Shown here: one piece after another, positions 32,116 through 39,667 of the stretch
How the letters are laid out: each line of letters starts with the position of its first letter
Position numbering within the stretch: the first letter of the stretch is position 1
NCBI GenBank assembly: GCA_026931905.1
Contig: JAIXLB010000027.1
Location: 4,955-49,936, forward strand
Direction: 5' to 3'
Length of the DNA stretch: 44,982 bases
From: Chitinophagales bacterium
GTDB lineage: Bacteria > Bacteroidota > Bacteroidia > Chitinophagales > Chitinophagaceae
Made by a program: the position numbers and the translations under genes
The notes under the pieces: model-generated
Told to the model about the DNA's origin: nothing
The model's input: the letters and a program-made list of their open reading frames with translations, nothing else
Databases searched by the model: none

Positions 32116-33096
32116 ATGCGTAAAAAAGTTTTAATTACAGGTGCAGCAGGGTTTTTAGGTTCTCATTTGTGCGATAGATTTATTAAAGAAGGATACCATG
32201 TTATTGGTATGGATAATTTAATAACTGGCGATTTAAAAAATATTGAACACTTATTTCCGTTAGAAAATTTTGAATTTTATAACCATGATGTAACAAAGTA
32301 CATTCATGTACCAGGAGAGTTACAATATATTTTACATTTTGCATCTCCAGCAAGCCCTATTGATTATTTAAAAATTCCTATTCAAACTTTAAAAGTTGGT
32401 GCATTAGGAACACATAATTGCTTAGGATTAGCAAAAGAAAAAAATGCAAGAATTTTAGTAGCCAGCACAAGCGAAGTGTATGGCGATCCTTTAGTGCATC
32501 CTCAAACAGAAGAATATTGGGGTAATGTAAATCCTGTTGGTCCAAGAGGTGTGTACGATGAAGCAAAACGATATATGGAAAGCATTACAATGGCATATCA
32601 CACTTTTCATAATGTACAAACAAGAATAGTAAGAATATTCAATACTTATGGTCCTCGTATGCGTTTGAATGATGGTAGAGCTTTACCTGCTTTTGTTGGT
32701 CAAGCTTTGCGTGGAGAGGATTTAACTGTTTTTGGAGATGGAAGCCAAACAAGAAGTTTTTGTTATGTTGATGATTTAATAGAAGGCATTTACAGATTAT
32801 TATTAAGCGATTATACCATGCCTGTAAACATTGGAAACCCCAATGAAATATCATTAAAAGATTTTGCTGAGGAAGTTTTAAAACTGAGTGGTAGTAATGT
32901 AAAAATTGTATATAAACCATTACCACAAGACGATCCCAAACAACGTAAACCAGATATTACTAAAGCAAAACAAATTTTAAATTGGGAGCCAAAAGTAGAT
33001 AGAACAGAAGGTTTAAAAATAACTTACGAATACTTTAAAAATTTACCTAAAGAAGAATTAACCAAGCAGCCTAAAGAATTTCAAAGCAGAAAATAA
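32116..33096 (+). CDS. uxs: UDP-glucuronate decarboxylase (UDP-xylose synthase)
   Basis: Converts UDP-glucuronate to UDP-xylose. A 326-residue extended short-chain dehydrogenase: glycine motif [22 protein letters not shown], the Ser/Glu motif STSEVYGDP, and the catalytic YDEAK (Tyr-x3-Lys). [19 protein letters not shown] and [15 protein letters not shown] are typical of Uxs rather than of epimerases. It follows ugd, the enzyme that makes its substrate, and precedes rmlD by 43 bases. Confidence 0.95.
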   Translation: MRKKVLITGAAGFLGSHLCDRFIKEGYHVIGMDNLITGDLKNIEHLFPLENFEFYNHDVTKYIHVPGELQYILHFASPASPIDYLKIPIQTLKVGALGTHNCLGLAKEKNARILVASTSEVYGDPLVHPQTEEYWGNVNPVGPRGVYDEAKRYMESITMAYHTFHNVQTRIVRIFNTYGPRMRLNDGRALPAFVGQALRGEDLTVFGDGSQTRSFCYVDDLIEGIYRLLLSDYTMPVNIGNPNEISLKDFAEEVLKLSGSNVKIVYKPLPQDDPKQRKPDITKAKQILNWEPKVDRTEGLKITYEYFKNLPKEELTKQPKEFQSRK

Positions 33097-33139
33097 TTTG
33101 TTGTAACTTATTTTTATACCATTAAACTTAATTTAAAAA

Positions 33140-34012
33140 ATGAGTAAACCCATCATATTAGTTACAGGAACTAATGGACAATTAGGATGGAGTTTACAAA
33201 ATTTATCTATTGAATACAGCCATCAATTTGAATTTTTATTTGTAACAAGAGAGCAATTAGATTTATCAAAACCCACAACTGTAGCCAATTTTATTCAGCA
33301 ACATCAACCCAAAATTGTAATTAATTGTGCAGCCTATACAGCAGTTGATAAAGCAGAAACAGAACAGGAAACTGCTTTAAACATTAATGCAATTAGTGTG
33401 GGCGAAATAGCAAAAGCTTGTAAAGCAATAGATGCAATATTGATTACCATTTCTACTGATTATGTTTTTGATGGCAATGGTACAACACCCTATAAAATAA
33501 ACCACCCAACCAATCCTATAAATTATTATGGATATTCAAAATGGTTGGGCGAAAAATTAGCATTAGAAAATAATGCAGATACTATTATCATAAGAACATC
33601 TTGGGTGTATTGCGAACATGGAAACAACTTTGTAAAAACCATGCTTCGTTTAATGAAAGAACGTGTAGAAGTAAATGTGGTAAACGACCAAATAGGTTGC
33701 CCAACTTATGCACCAGATTTGGCTCAAGCAATAATGCAAATTATACTATTATTACCTAAAAATAAACACCGTGGTATTTACCATTTTTCAAATACAGGCA
33801 ATATTTCCTGGTTCAATTTTGCTACAACTATAAGAAATATTACAGAGCTTAATTGTTTGGTAAACCCTATTCCTTCATTGGCTTTTCCCACACCTGCCAA
33901 GCGACCTACTTATTCTGTAATGGATATTACAGCTATTAAAAAAGATTTTGAAATTGAAATAACTGATTGGCAAATTAGCTTAAAAAAATGCTTGAAAAAT
34001 TTAGAGCAATAA
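33140..34012 (+). CDS. rfbD: dTDP-4-dehydrorhamnose reductase family protein
   Basis: A 290-residue RmlD-type reductase, which in the rhamnose path reduces dTDP-4-keto-rhamnose to dTDP-L-rhamnose. Landmarks: TGTNGQLGWSLQ (NADPH), INCAAYTAVDKAE, STDYVFDG, and YYGYSKWLGE with the catalytic Tyr and Lys. RmlA, RmlB and RmlC are not in the window, so they must be elsewhere if it truly makes rhamnose; otherwise it may reduce another 4-keto sugar. Last gene of the operon; its stop is 4 bases from the stop of the convergent gene. Confidence 0.9.
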   Translation: MSKPIILVTGTNGQLGWSLQNLSIEYSHQFEFLFVTREQLDLSKPTTVANFIQQHQPKIVINCAAYTAVDKAETEQETALNINAISVGEIAKACKAIDAILITISTDYVFDGNGTTPYKINHPTNPINYYGYSKWLGEKLALENNADTIIIRTSWVYCEHGNNFVKTMLRLMKERVEVNVVNDQIGCPTYAPDLAQAIMQIILLLPKNKHRGIYHFSNTGNISWFNFATTIRNITELNCLVNPIPSLAFPTPAKRPTYSVMDITAIKKDFEIEITDWQISLKKCLKNLEQ

Positions 34013-34016
34013 TTTA

Positions 34017-34424
34017 TTAACTTTCTTTTCCTAACGATTTATTTGAAGATGAACGATGCCGATGTTTTCTACTATGTTTTTTCTTCCTATGTTTATTAAA
34101 ATACAAATAATTAATAAAAAGTAAAAAATACAAAACGCTTAATCCTAAAAATGATAAAGTAAGTTTTTTATTGCCTTGCTCAATAAAATAAAAGACTATT
34201 GATGCAAATACAAGGCTCTCCAACAAAAAAACTAATTTAGCATTACTGCCTAAAACTCTTTCTAAGCCTTCGAGTATTGCAGAAAAAAACAGAAATAAAA
34301 TTCCAAACATTAATACAACTACACACAAAGTAAAATGCTTATGAGCAAACATTTTAAAGGCTACTGGCAGTAATAAAGAACCAGCAGCAAAATGACAAAT
34401 TTGTTTAAACCTTTCGGTTTTCAT
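34017..34424 (-). CDS. Small polytopic membrane protein of unknown function
   Basis: A 135-residue protein with four hydrophobic segments (about 8-28, 30-50, 56-78 and 85-105) and a very basic C-terminal tail rich in His, Lys, Arg and Ser (NKHRKKKHSRKHRHRSSS). The tail would be cytoplasmic and could bind nucleic acid, acidic lipid or metal. I do not recognise the family. The ATG at 34424 is used rather than the TTG at 34433. It follows the reductase gene by 35 bases and is probably its downstream partner in the transcript. Confidence 0.65.
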   Translation of the reverse strand: MKTERFKQICHFAAGSLLLPVAFKMFAHKHFTLCVVVLMFGILFLFFSAILEGLERVLGSNAKLVFLLESLVFASIVFYFIEQGNKKLTLSFLGLSVLYFLLFINYLYFNKHRKKKHSRKHRHRSSSNKSLGKES

Positions 34425-34459
34425 TTTTTGCAAAAGCTTTAAGTGGTTTAGCAGTTTTG

Positions 34460-35188
34460 TTAGCCGTACAATTCTAAATGAATGTCTTTCTTATCATATC
34501 CTAATGCTATAATTCTTTCTTTAGCTTCATCAATCATATTTTTCCAGCCACACAAATAAAAACGTGCAGGTTGTTTATTTTCTTGTACTAATTTTTCATA
34601 CACATTATGTACATAACCTTTGTGTTCTCCTTCCTTTACTTCATCTTCTCTTGAAAAAGTAGGATGATAAAAAAAGTTGTTTATCTTTTTTTGTAAATCA
34701 TCTAATTCATTTCTATACAAAGCATCATTAAATTTTCTACATCCAAATATGATATGTAAATTTTTGAAAGGAACATTATGCTTGTATAAATAATTTATCA
34801 TAGAACGAAAAGGAGCAATACCAGTACCTGTACAGATAAGAAAAATATCTGTTTCAATATTTTCGGGTAAAACAAATTTGCCCAAAGGACCTCTTAAAGG
34901 AATTTCTGTTCCTACAGAAACATGGTTAAATAAATAATTAGTACCAGCTCCTCCTTCAAGCAAAACAATTACCAACTCTATCACATTAGTTCCATCTGGT
35001 GCAGATGCAATAGAATAACTACGCCACCTTTTATTTTTTTGTTCATGTATGGGCAAATCCAATGTTACAAATTGTCCAGCAGTAAAATCAAATTTTTCAA
35101 CTTCTGGAATTTCAATCCAAAATTTGCGAGTATTGGCAGTTTCGTTTTCTATGCGTACCACTTTGCCTATTTTCCAAGGGTCTAACAT
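34460..35188 (-). CDS. Ferredoxin-NADP reductase family flavoprotein
   Basis: A 242-residue FAD- and NAD(P)H-binding oxidoreductase of the FNR superfamily, which moves electrons between NAD(P)H and ferredoxin or a similar carrier. FAD domain: WRSYSIASAP (Arg-x-Tyr-Ser), and LLEGGAGTNYLF. NAD domain: ICTGTGIAPFRSMI, IFGCRK, and FYLCGWKNMIDEAKE close to the C-terminus. There is no fused ferredoxin or globin. The electron partner is unknown. The start is either GTG 35206 or ATG 35188; the ATG is used. Divergent from porP, with a 24-bp palindrome between. Confidence 0.88.
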   Translation of the reverse strand: MLDPWKIGKVVRIENETANTRKFWIEIPEVEKFDFTAGQFVTLDLPIHEQKNKRWRSYSIASAPDGTNVIELVIVLLEGGAGTNYLFNHVSVGTEIPLRGPLGKFVLPENIETDIFLICTGTGIAPFRSMINYLYKHNVPFKNLHIIFGCRKFNDALYRNELDDLQKKINNFFYHPTFSREDEVKEGEHKGYVHNVYEKLVQENKQPARFYLCGWKNMIDEAKERIIALGYDKKDIHLELYG

Positions 35189-35320
35189 GGTAATTGATTT
35201 TGCCACAATTTATGATACAAATAATAGGTAAGCAAATTTCTTTATAAAAAACTAATTTCATTAAAAAAAAAATCGTGTTGCCGATAAATTATATATCTGC
35301 TATAAATCAATAAAGTATCA

Positions 35321-35344
35321 TTACAATTTATTAATAAATTGTAA
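35321..35344. promoter_or_regulatory. Perfect 24-bp palindrome in the fnr-porP divergent region
   Basis: The left half ttacaatttatt (35321-35332) is followed at once by its exact reverse complement aataaattgtaa, with no spacer. It lies 53 bases upstream of the porP -7 element and more than 115 bases from the fnr-like start. An absent T-run after it and its location between two divergent starts argue for an operator rather than a terminator. Confidence 0.45.
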
Positions 35345-35396
35345 AATACTTGCGAAAAAAATAAAAAAATCTTGCCACTTAAACAGCATAAGTCAA

Positions 35397-35404
35397 TATG
35401 TTTG
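35397..35404 (+). promoter_or_regulatory. -7 promoter element of porP
   Basis: TATGTTTG fits TAnnTTTG and ends 25 bases before ATG 35430. A TTG at 35372-35374 is 22 bases upstream, a little far for the -33 box. Confidence 0.5.
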
Positions 35405-35429
35405 CATCTTTCCATTATTTTTGGTACGT

Positions 35430-36458
35430 ATGAAAAAGATTGCTCTAATTCTAACTGCTTTTGTTTTGGCATTTTCTTTCAATGCAAATGCACAACAAAG
35501 ACCCTATTACACTCAGTACATTTTAAACAATTTTATTGTTAATCCTGCTGTTGCTGGAATTGAAAATTATACTGATGTAAAACTTAGTCATCGTATGCAA
35601 TGGGTAGGTTTGCAAGATGCTCCTATAACTACTTATTTAACTATTCATGCACCTACTAAAAAAGATGTGTATGATAGAGAAACTGCAACAAGTTTTCATG
35701 CAAGAGGCGAAAACCCAAGAGGTAAAAATTTTGTAGCAGATTATACAGCACCCAGTAATCATGGAGGTGTAGGGCTTACAATTATAAACGATAAAACAGG
35801 ACCATTAAACAATTTTATAGCTACTGCAACTTATGCTTATCACATGGGTATTGGACCTCATACAACATTAAGTGCAGGTATAAGTGCAGGAATTTCTAAT
35901 TTAAGATTAGATGCCAATAAATTAAGATTTGCAAATGGTACACAAGATCCTGCAGTGGCAGGTAGTGGTTATTTGAATAACATTCGTCCTGATATTAGTG
36001 CAGGTCTTTGGTTATACGACAGAGATTTTTTTATTGGTTTAGCCGCTCAGCAAATTGTTCCTCAAAAAATAACTTATTCCAATAATCATGTAGGTTTAGA
36101 AGAAGGAAAATTAGTACCCCATTTATTTTTGAGTGCTGGTTATCGTTTATTTTTTACTGATGATTTAACATTTTTACCATCAGTTGTTGTAAGATATGTA
36201 AGCCCTATGCCAATAGGTTTTGATATTAATGCTAAAATACAGTATCAAGATTATATTTGGGGTGGTGCCTCTTATAGATATAAAGATGGATATGCAGCTA
36301 TGGTTGGAATTAATTTAAGCAACAGTATTAATATTGGTTATTCTTACGATTTAACCACCTCACGTTTAAATACAGTTAGCAAAGGAACACATGAAATTGT
36401 GTTAGGATTTATTTTGGGCAATAAATATGGCGATTGGTGCCCTAGAAATTCTTTCTAA
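35430..36458 (+). CDS. PorP/SprF family type IX secretion membrane protein
   Basis: A 342-residue outer-membrane protein of the PorP/SprF family. It has a signal peptide (about 1-20, ending NANA before QQRPYYTQYILNNF), and the family opening YTQYILNNFIVNPAVAGIENY. The rest is a predicted beta-barrel with short strands and a C-terminal EIVLGFILGNKYGDWCPRNSF. Members either belong to the core T9SS/gliding apparatus or act as anchors for a cognate secreted adhesin, usually encoded next to it. No large adhesin is adjacent here (the next gene is a convergent CcmA), so it may be the core type or an orphan. The upstream GTG start at 35421 adds three residues and was not used. Confidence 0.93.
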   Translation: MKKIALILTAFVLAFSFNANAQQRPYYTQYILNNFIVNPAVAGIENYTDVKLSHRMQWVGLQDAPITTYLTIHAPTKKDVYDRETATSFHARGENPRGKNFVADYTAPSNHGGVGLTIINDKTGPLNNFIATATYAYHMGIGPHTTLSAGISAGISNLRLDANKLRFANGTQDPAVAGSGYLNNIRPDISAGLWLYDRDFFIGLAAQQIVPQKITYSNNHVGLEEGKLVPHLFLSAGYRLFFTDDLTFLPSVVVRYVSPMPIGFDINAKIQYQDYIWGGASYRYKDGYAAMVGINLSNSINIGYSYDLTTSRLNTVSKGTHEIVLGFILGNKYGDWCPRNSF

Positions 36459-36507
36459 CTTATTGAATATAATTTATTTTTCAAAGCAGTATAAATACTT
36501 CTTTAAA

Positions 36508-37122
36508 TTATTTTTTCCAATGCATAATATTAATATAGTCATTGCAAAAATTTATTTCATTTTTATCATTACTACAAACAATTAATAATTTTTCGCTACA
36601 AAAATTTTTTATTAACCTATAGTAAAGCTCAAAGCCAACAGTATCAAGGTTGGTGCAAGGCTCATCTAATAATATTACAGGTGCCTCAGTAAAAATTGCC
36701 TGAGCCAATTTTACTCTTTGCTTCATACCAGATGAATAATAACGTATTTGTTTATGAATGGCTTTTTCTAAGCCAACAATTTTTATAATTTCTTCTACAG
36801 GTAAAATAAATTGTTTAAATGCAGCATGAAATTCTAAAAATTCTTTCACTGTCATTTCTTCTATAACATCTAAATAAGGTGCTGCAACTGCAATATGCTT
36901 AAAAACTTTTTCTGCATCAATTGGTGTAGCATTATTTTGAAAAACAACAGTTCCTTCGCTTGTTGCCATATTGCCAGCAATTACTTGCAACAATGTACTT
37001 TTACCACTACCATTAGCTCCTGTAATAGCATAGCTTTTACCTGATTGAAACGTATAACTAAGGTTTCTAAAAATCCATTCTCTGTTAAATTTCTTACCTG
37101 CTTTTTCTAAAGTAATTAGCAT
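36508..37122 (-). CDS. ABC transporter ATP-binding protein, CcmA-like
   Basis: A 204-residue ABC ATPase, short and one-domain as in CcmA. Walker A is GANGSGKST at 35-43, the signature is YYSSGMKQRVKLAQA, Walker B is PVILLDEPCTNLD, and the His switch is replaced by LIVCSNDKNE (no His). Length and domain order fit the heme exporter CcmA, and ccmB is in the window about 9.6 kb away, but it could be another short ABC ATPase. The frame is open further upstream to 37191; ATG 37122 is preferred because the earlier residues are not ABC-like. Confidence 0.75.
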   Translation of the reverse strand: MLITLEKAGKKFNREWIFRNLSYTFQSGKSYAITGANGSGKSTLLQVIAGNMATSEGTVVFQNNATPIDAEKVFKHIAVAAPYLDVIEEMTVKEFLEFHAAFKQFILPVEEIIKIVGLEKAIHKQIRYYSSGMKQRVKLAQAIFTEAPVILLDEPCTNLDTVGFELYYRLIKNFCSEKLLIVCSNDKNEINFCNDYINIMHWKK

Positions 37123-37241
37123 AACGTTGTAAAGATAAGTATCAACATTGTTCCACTTTCTTAATAGTAAAATCTTAGTTTTAAAAATCAAATTTTATCT
37201 TCCCAAGCAGTATTTATTTTTTACAAACCCTTGCAATGTTG

Positions 37242-37249
37242 TAGTTTTG
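37242..37249 (+). promoter_or_regulatory. -7 promoter element of ruvB
   Basis: TAGTTTTG fits TAnnTTTG and ends just 7 bases before ATG 37257, so the message may be leaderless. No -33 TTG is seen at 18-20 bases. Confidence 0.45.
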
Positions 37250-37256
37250 GATCAAT

Positions 37257-38288
37257 ATGTCAAATCCTAATTTGAATACAAATACAGAACAACTTTCTGC
37301 AGCAGAAAGAGAGTTTGAAAATAGTATAAGACCTGCAGTTATTGATGATTTTAGTGGACAGCCTCAACTAATAGAAAACTTAATTGTATTTATTAAAGCT
37401 GCAAAAATTCGTGGCGAAGCATTGGATCATATTTTATTTCATGGACCACCAGGATTAGGTAAAACAACATTAAGCAGAATAGTAGCCAACGAATTAGGTG
37501 TAAATATTAAAGAAACCAGCGGACCCGTAATAGAAAAACCTGGCGACCTTGCAGGCTTATTAACCAATTTACAACCCAACGATGTTTTGTTTATTGATGA
37601 AATTCATAGGTTAAGCACAGTAGTTGAAGAATATTTATATGCAGCAATGGAAGATTATAGGATAGATATAATGATAGATAGTGGACCCAATGCAAGAAGT
37701 ATTCAACTAAATTTAAACCCTTTTACTTTGGTTGGTGCAACTACAAGAAGTGGTTTATTAACAGCACCATTACTCAGCAGGTTTGGAATAAAAAGCAGAT
37801 TGGAATATTATAATGCAGAAGTATTGAAAAAAATTATTGAAAGAAGTAGTGCTATTTTACAAACTAAAATTTCTAAAGATGCTGCAGCAGAAATTGCAAG
37901 AAGAAGCAGAGGAACACCACGTATAGCCAATGGTTTATTAAGAAGAGTAAGAGATTTTGCACAGGTTTTAAATGATGGTAAAATTGATTTAGGTATTACA
38001 CAACATGCTTTAAAAGCCTTAAATGTTGATGAACATGGCTTAGATGAAATGGACAACAGAATTTTACAAGCCATTATCGAAAAATTTAAAGGTGGTCCAG
38101 TAGGCTTAACAACTATTGCAACTGCAGTAGGCGAAGAACCTGGAACAATAGAAGAAGTATATGAACCTTTTTTAATTCAAGAAGGTTTTTTACAAAGAAC
38201 CCCTCGTGGCAGAGAAGTAACTTTAAAAGCTTATGAGCATTTAGGCAAAAAGCCTTTTAAAGGAAATCAATCTGATTTGTTTATGTAA
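37257..38288 (+). CDS. ruvB: Holliday junction branch migration helicase RuvB
   Basis: The motor of the RuvABC complex, a hexameric ATPase that moves Holliday junctions in recombination repair. The 343-residue protein has FDDFSGQ-like opening ([18 protein letters not shown]), Walker [10 protein letters not shown] at 63-71, Walker B DEIH at 114-117, [18 protein letters not shown] (sensor and arginine region) and the C-terminal winged helix with [26 protein letters not shown]. ruvA and ruvC are not adjacent. The following dehydrogenase gene begins 41 bases after the stop and may be co-transcribed. Confidence 0.98.
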   Translation: MSNPNLNTNTEQLSAAEREFENSIRPAVIDDFSGQPQLIENLIVFIKAAKIRGEALDHILFHGPPGLGKTTLSRIVANELGVNIKETSGPVIEKPGDLAGLLTNLQPNDVLFIDEIHRLSTVVEEYLYAAMEDYRIDIMIDSGPNARSIQLNLNPFTLVGATTRSGLLTAPLLSRFGIKSRLEYYNAEVLKKIIERSSAILQTKISKDAAAEIARRSRGTPRIANGLLRRVRDFAQVLNDGKIDLGITQHALKALNVDEHGLDEMDNRILQAIIEKFKGGPVGLTTIATAVGEEPGTIEEVYEPFLIQEGFLQRTPRGREVTLKAYEHLGKKPFKGNQSDLFM

Positions 38289-38329
38289 CAATCTTTTCAA
38301 ATTTTATACTACCCATTTTTTAAAATATT

Positions 38330-39415
38330 ATGAATCATATTTTTCAGTATAAGCAATTATTCAATTTTACAGAACAGATTTTTTTAAAAATAGGCTGCTC
38401 TGAAAAAGATGCTACAACAGCAGCAAAAGTTTTATTAAGTGCAGATGTAAGAGGAATAGACAGCCATGGAGTTGCAAGATTATCAGGCTATGTACGCTTA
38501 TGGGAAGCCCAAAGAATTAATGCAAAACCTAACATACAAATTATTCATGAAACACCCTCTACTGCAACAATAAATGCAGATGCAGGTTTGGGTTTAGTAG
38601 TTGCTCCTTATGCCATGCAAACAGCTATTGAAAAAGCAAAACAAGTAGGAACAGGTTGGGTAGCTGTTCAAAACAGTAATCATTTTGGCATAGCAGGCTA
38701 TCATGCAATGATGGCTTTAGAGCATGATATGATTGGTATTGCAATGACCAATGCAAGTGCTTTGGTAGCTCCTACTTTTTCAGTTGAAAAAATATTAGGC
38801 ACTAACCCAATAGCTGTTGCAATTCCTGCAAAAAACCAACCTGCATTTGTAGCAGATTTTGCAACTACAACAGCTGCAAATGGTAAATTAGAAATTTTAC
38901 AAAGAAAAAATGAAGATGCTCCTTTAGGATGGGTACAAGATAAAGAAGGCAATGCCACAACCAATGCTCATGCTTTAAAAAGCGAAGGAGCTTTACTACC
39001 CTTAGGAAGTGATAAAGAACATGGCAGTCATAAAGGTTATGCCTTAGGTAGTATTGTAGATATTTTTTCAGCAGTATTAAGTGGTGCAAGTTATGGACCT
39101 TGGGCTCCCCCTTTTCCTGCCTATATTGCAATGCTTGAAAATATGCCTGGCAAAGGTTTAGGACATTTTTTTGGTGCAATGCGTATAGATGCTTTTCGTA
39201 GTGCAAATGAATTTAAAAAACATATAGACAACTGGATTGAAAGGTTTAGAAATGCCAAACCCGCCAAAGGTTTTGATAAAGTTTTAATACCTGGTGATCC
39301 TGAAAGAGAATGTGAAATAGAAAGAATGAAAAATGGAATTCCTTTGATACAATCTGTAGTTAATGAATTGCAATTATTGCAAGAGAAATTTGAGTTGAAT
39401 AATTTGTTACAGTAA
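38330..39415 (+). CDS. Malate/L-lactate dehydrogenase family oxidoreductase (Ldh2/MDH2)
   Basis: A 361-residue NAD(P)-dependent 2-hydroxyacid dehydrogenase of the LDH2/MDH2 type, unrelated to classic lactate dehydrogenase. Conserved blocks are RGIDSHGVARLSGY (catalytic His), NSNHFGIAGYHAM, MTNASALVAPTF, LGTNPIAVAIPA, and KEHGSHKGYALG. Members act on malate, sulfolactate, ureidoglycolate or others, so the substrate is uncertain. No related catabolic genes are adjacent. It has no signal peptide and would be cytoplasmic. Confidence 0.92.
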   Translation: MNHIFQYKQLFNFTEQIFLKIGCSEKDATTAAKVLLSADVRGIDSHGVARLSGYVRLWEAQRINAKPNIQIIHETPSTATINADAGLGLVVAPYAMQTAIEKAKQVGTGWVAVQNSNHFGIAGYHAMMALEHDMIGIAMTNASALVAPTFSVEKILGTNPIAVAIPAKNQPAFVADFATTTAANGKLEILQRKNEDAPLGWVQDKEGNATTNAHALKSEGALLPLGSDKEHGSHKGYALGSIVDIFSAVLSGASYGPWAPPFPAYIAMLENMPGKGLGHFFGAMRIDAFRSANEFKKHIDNWIERFRNAKPAKGFDKVLIPGDPERECEIERMKNGIPLIQSVVNELQLLQEKFELNNLLQ

Positions 39416-39513
39416 TTATTCCCTACATCTTCATTTCCCTTTTATCATTTTATTTTTTTAATTAACCCAAAAGGATATAAAAATTTGTGGAGAGTTTATT
39501 AATTCAAGTAGTG

Positions 39514-39544
39514 AAACACTCAAATAAGACAAAAAAGTGTTTTT
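39514..39544 (+). terminator. Possible weak terminator upstream of the barrel gene
   Basis: A 7-bp stem aaacact (39514-39520) and agtgttt (39536-39542) with a 15-base loop and a few T's. It lies in the 252-base gap before the barrel gene, which otherwise shows only AT-rich DNA. Confidence 0.3.
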
Positions 39545-39667
39545 AATAAGAAATTAATGTTATTGTTTATTTTTATAGTAAATAATATTATTAGATTTGT
39601 TAGAGAGTTAGCAAAAAGAAACTGTAGAAAAAGAATCAATAATTACGTAGAAACCAAACAACTCTTC

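Noticed and set aside
32639..32926. Minus-strand 95-codon frame
   Set aside because: It is antisense within uxs, whose enzyme motifs are intact.
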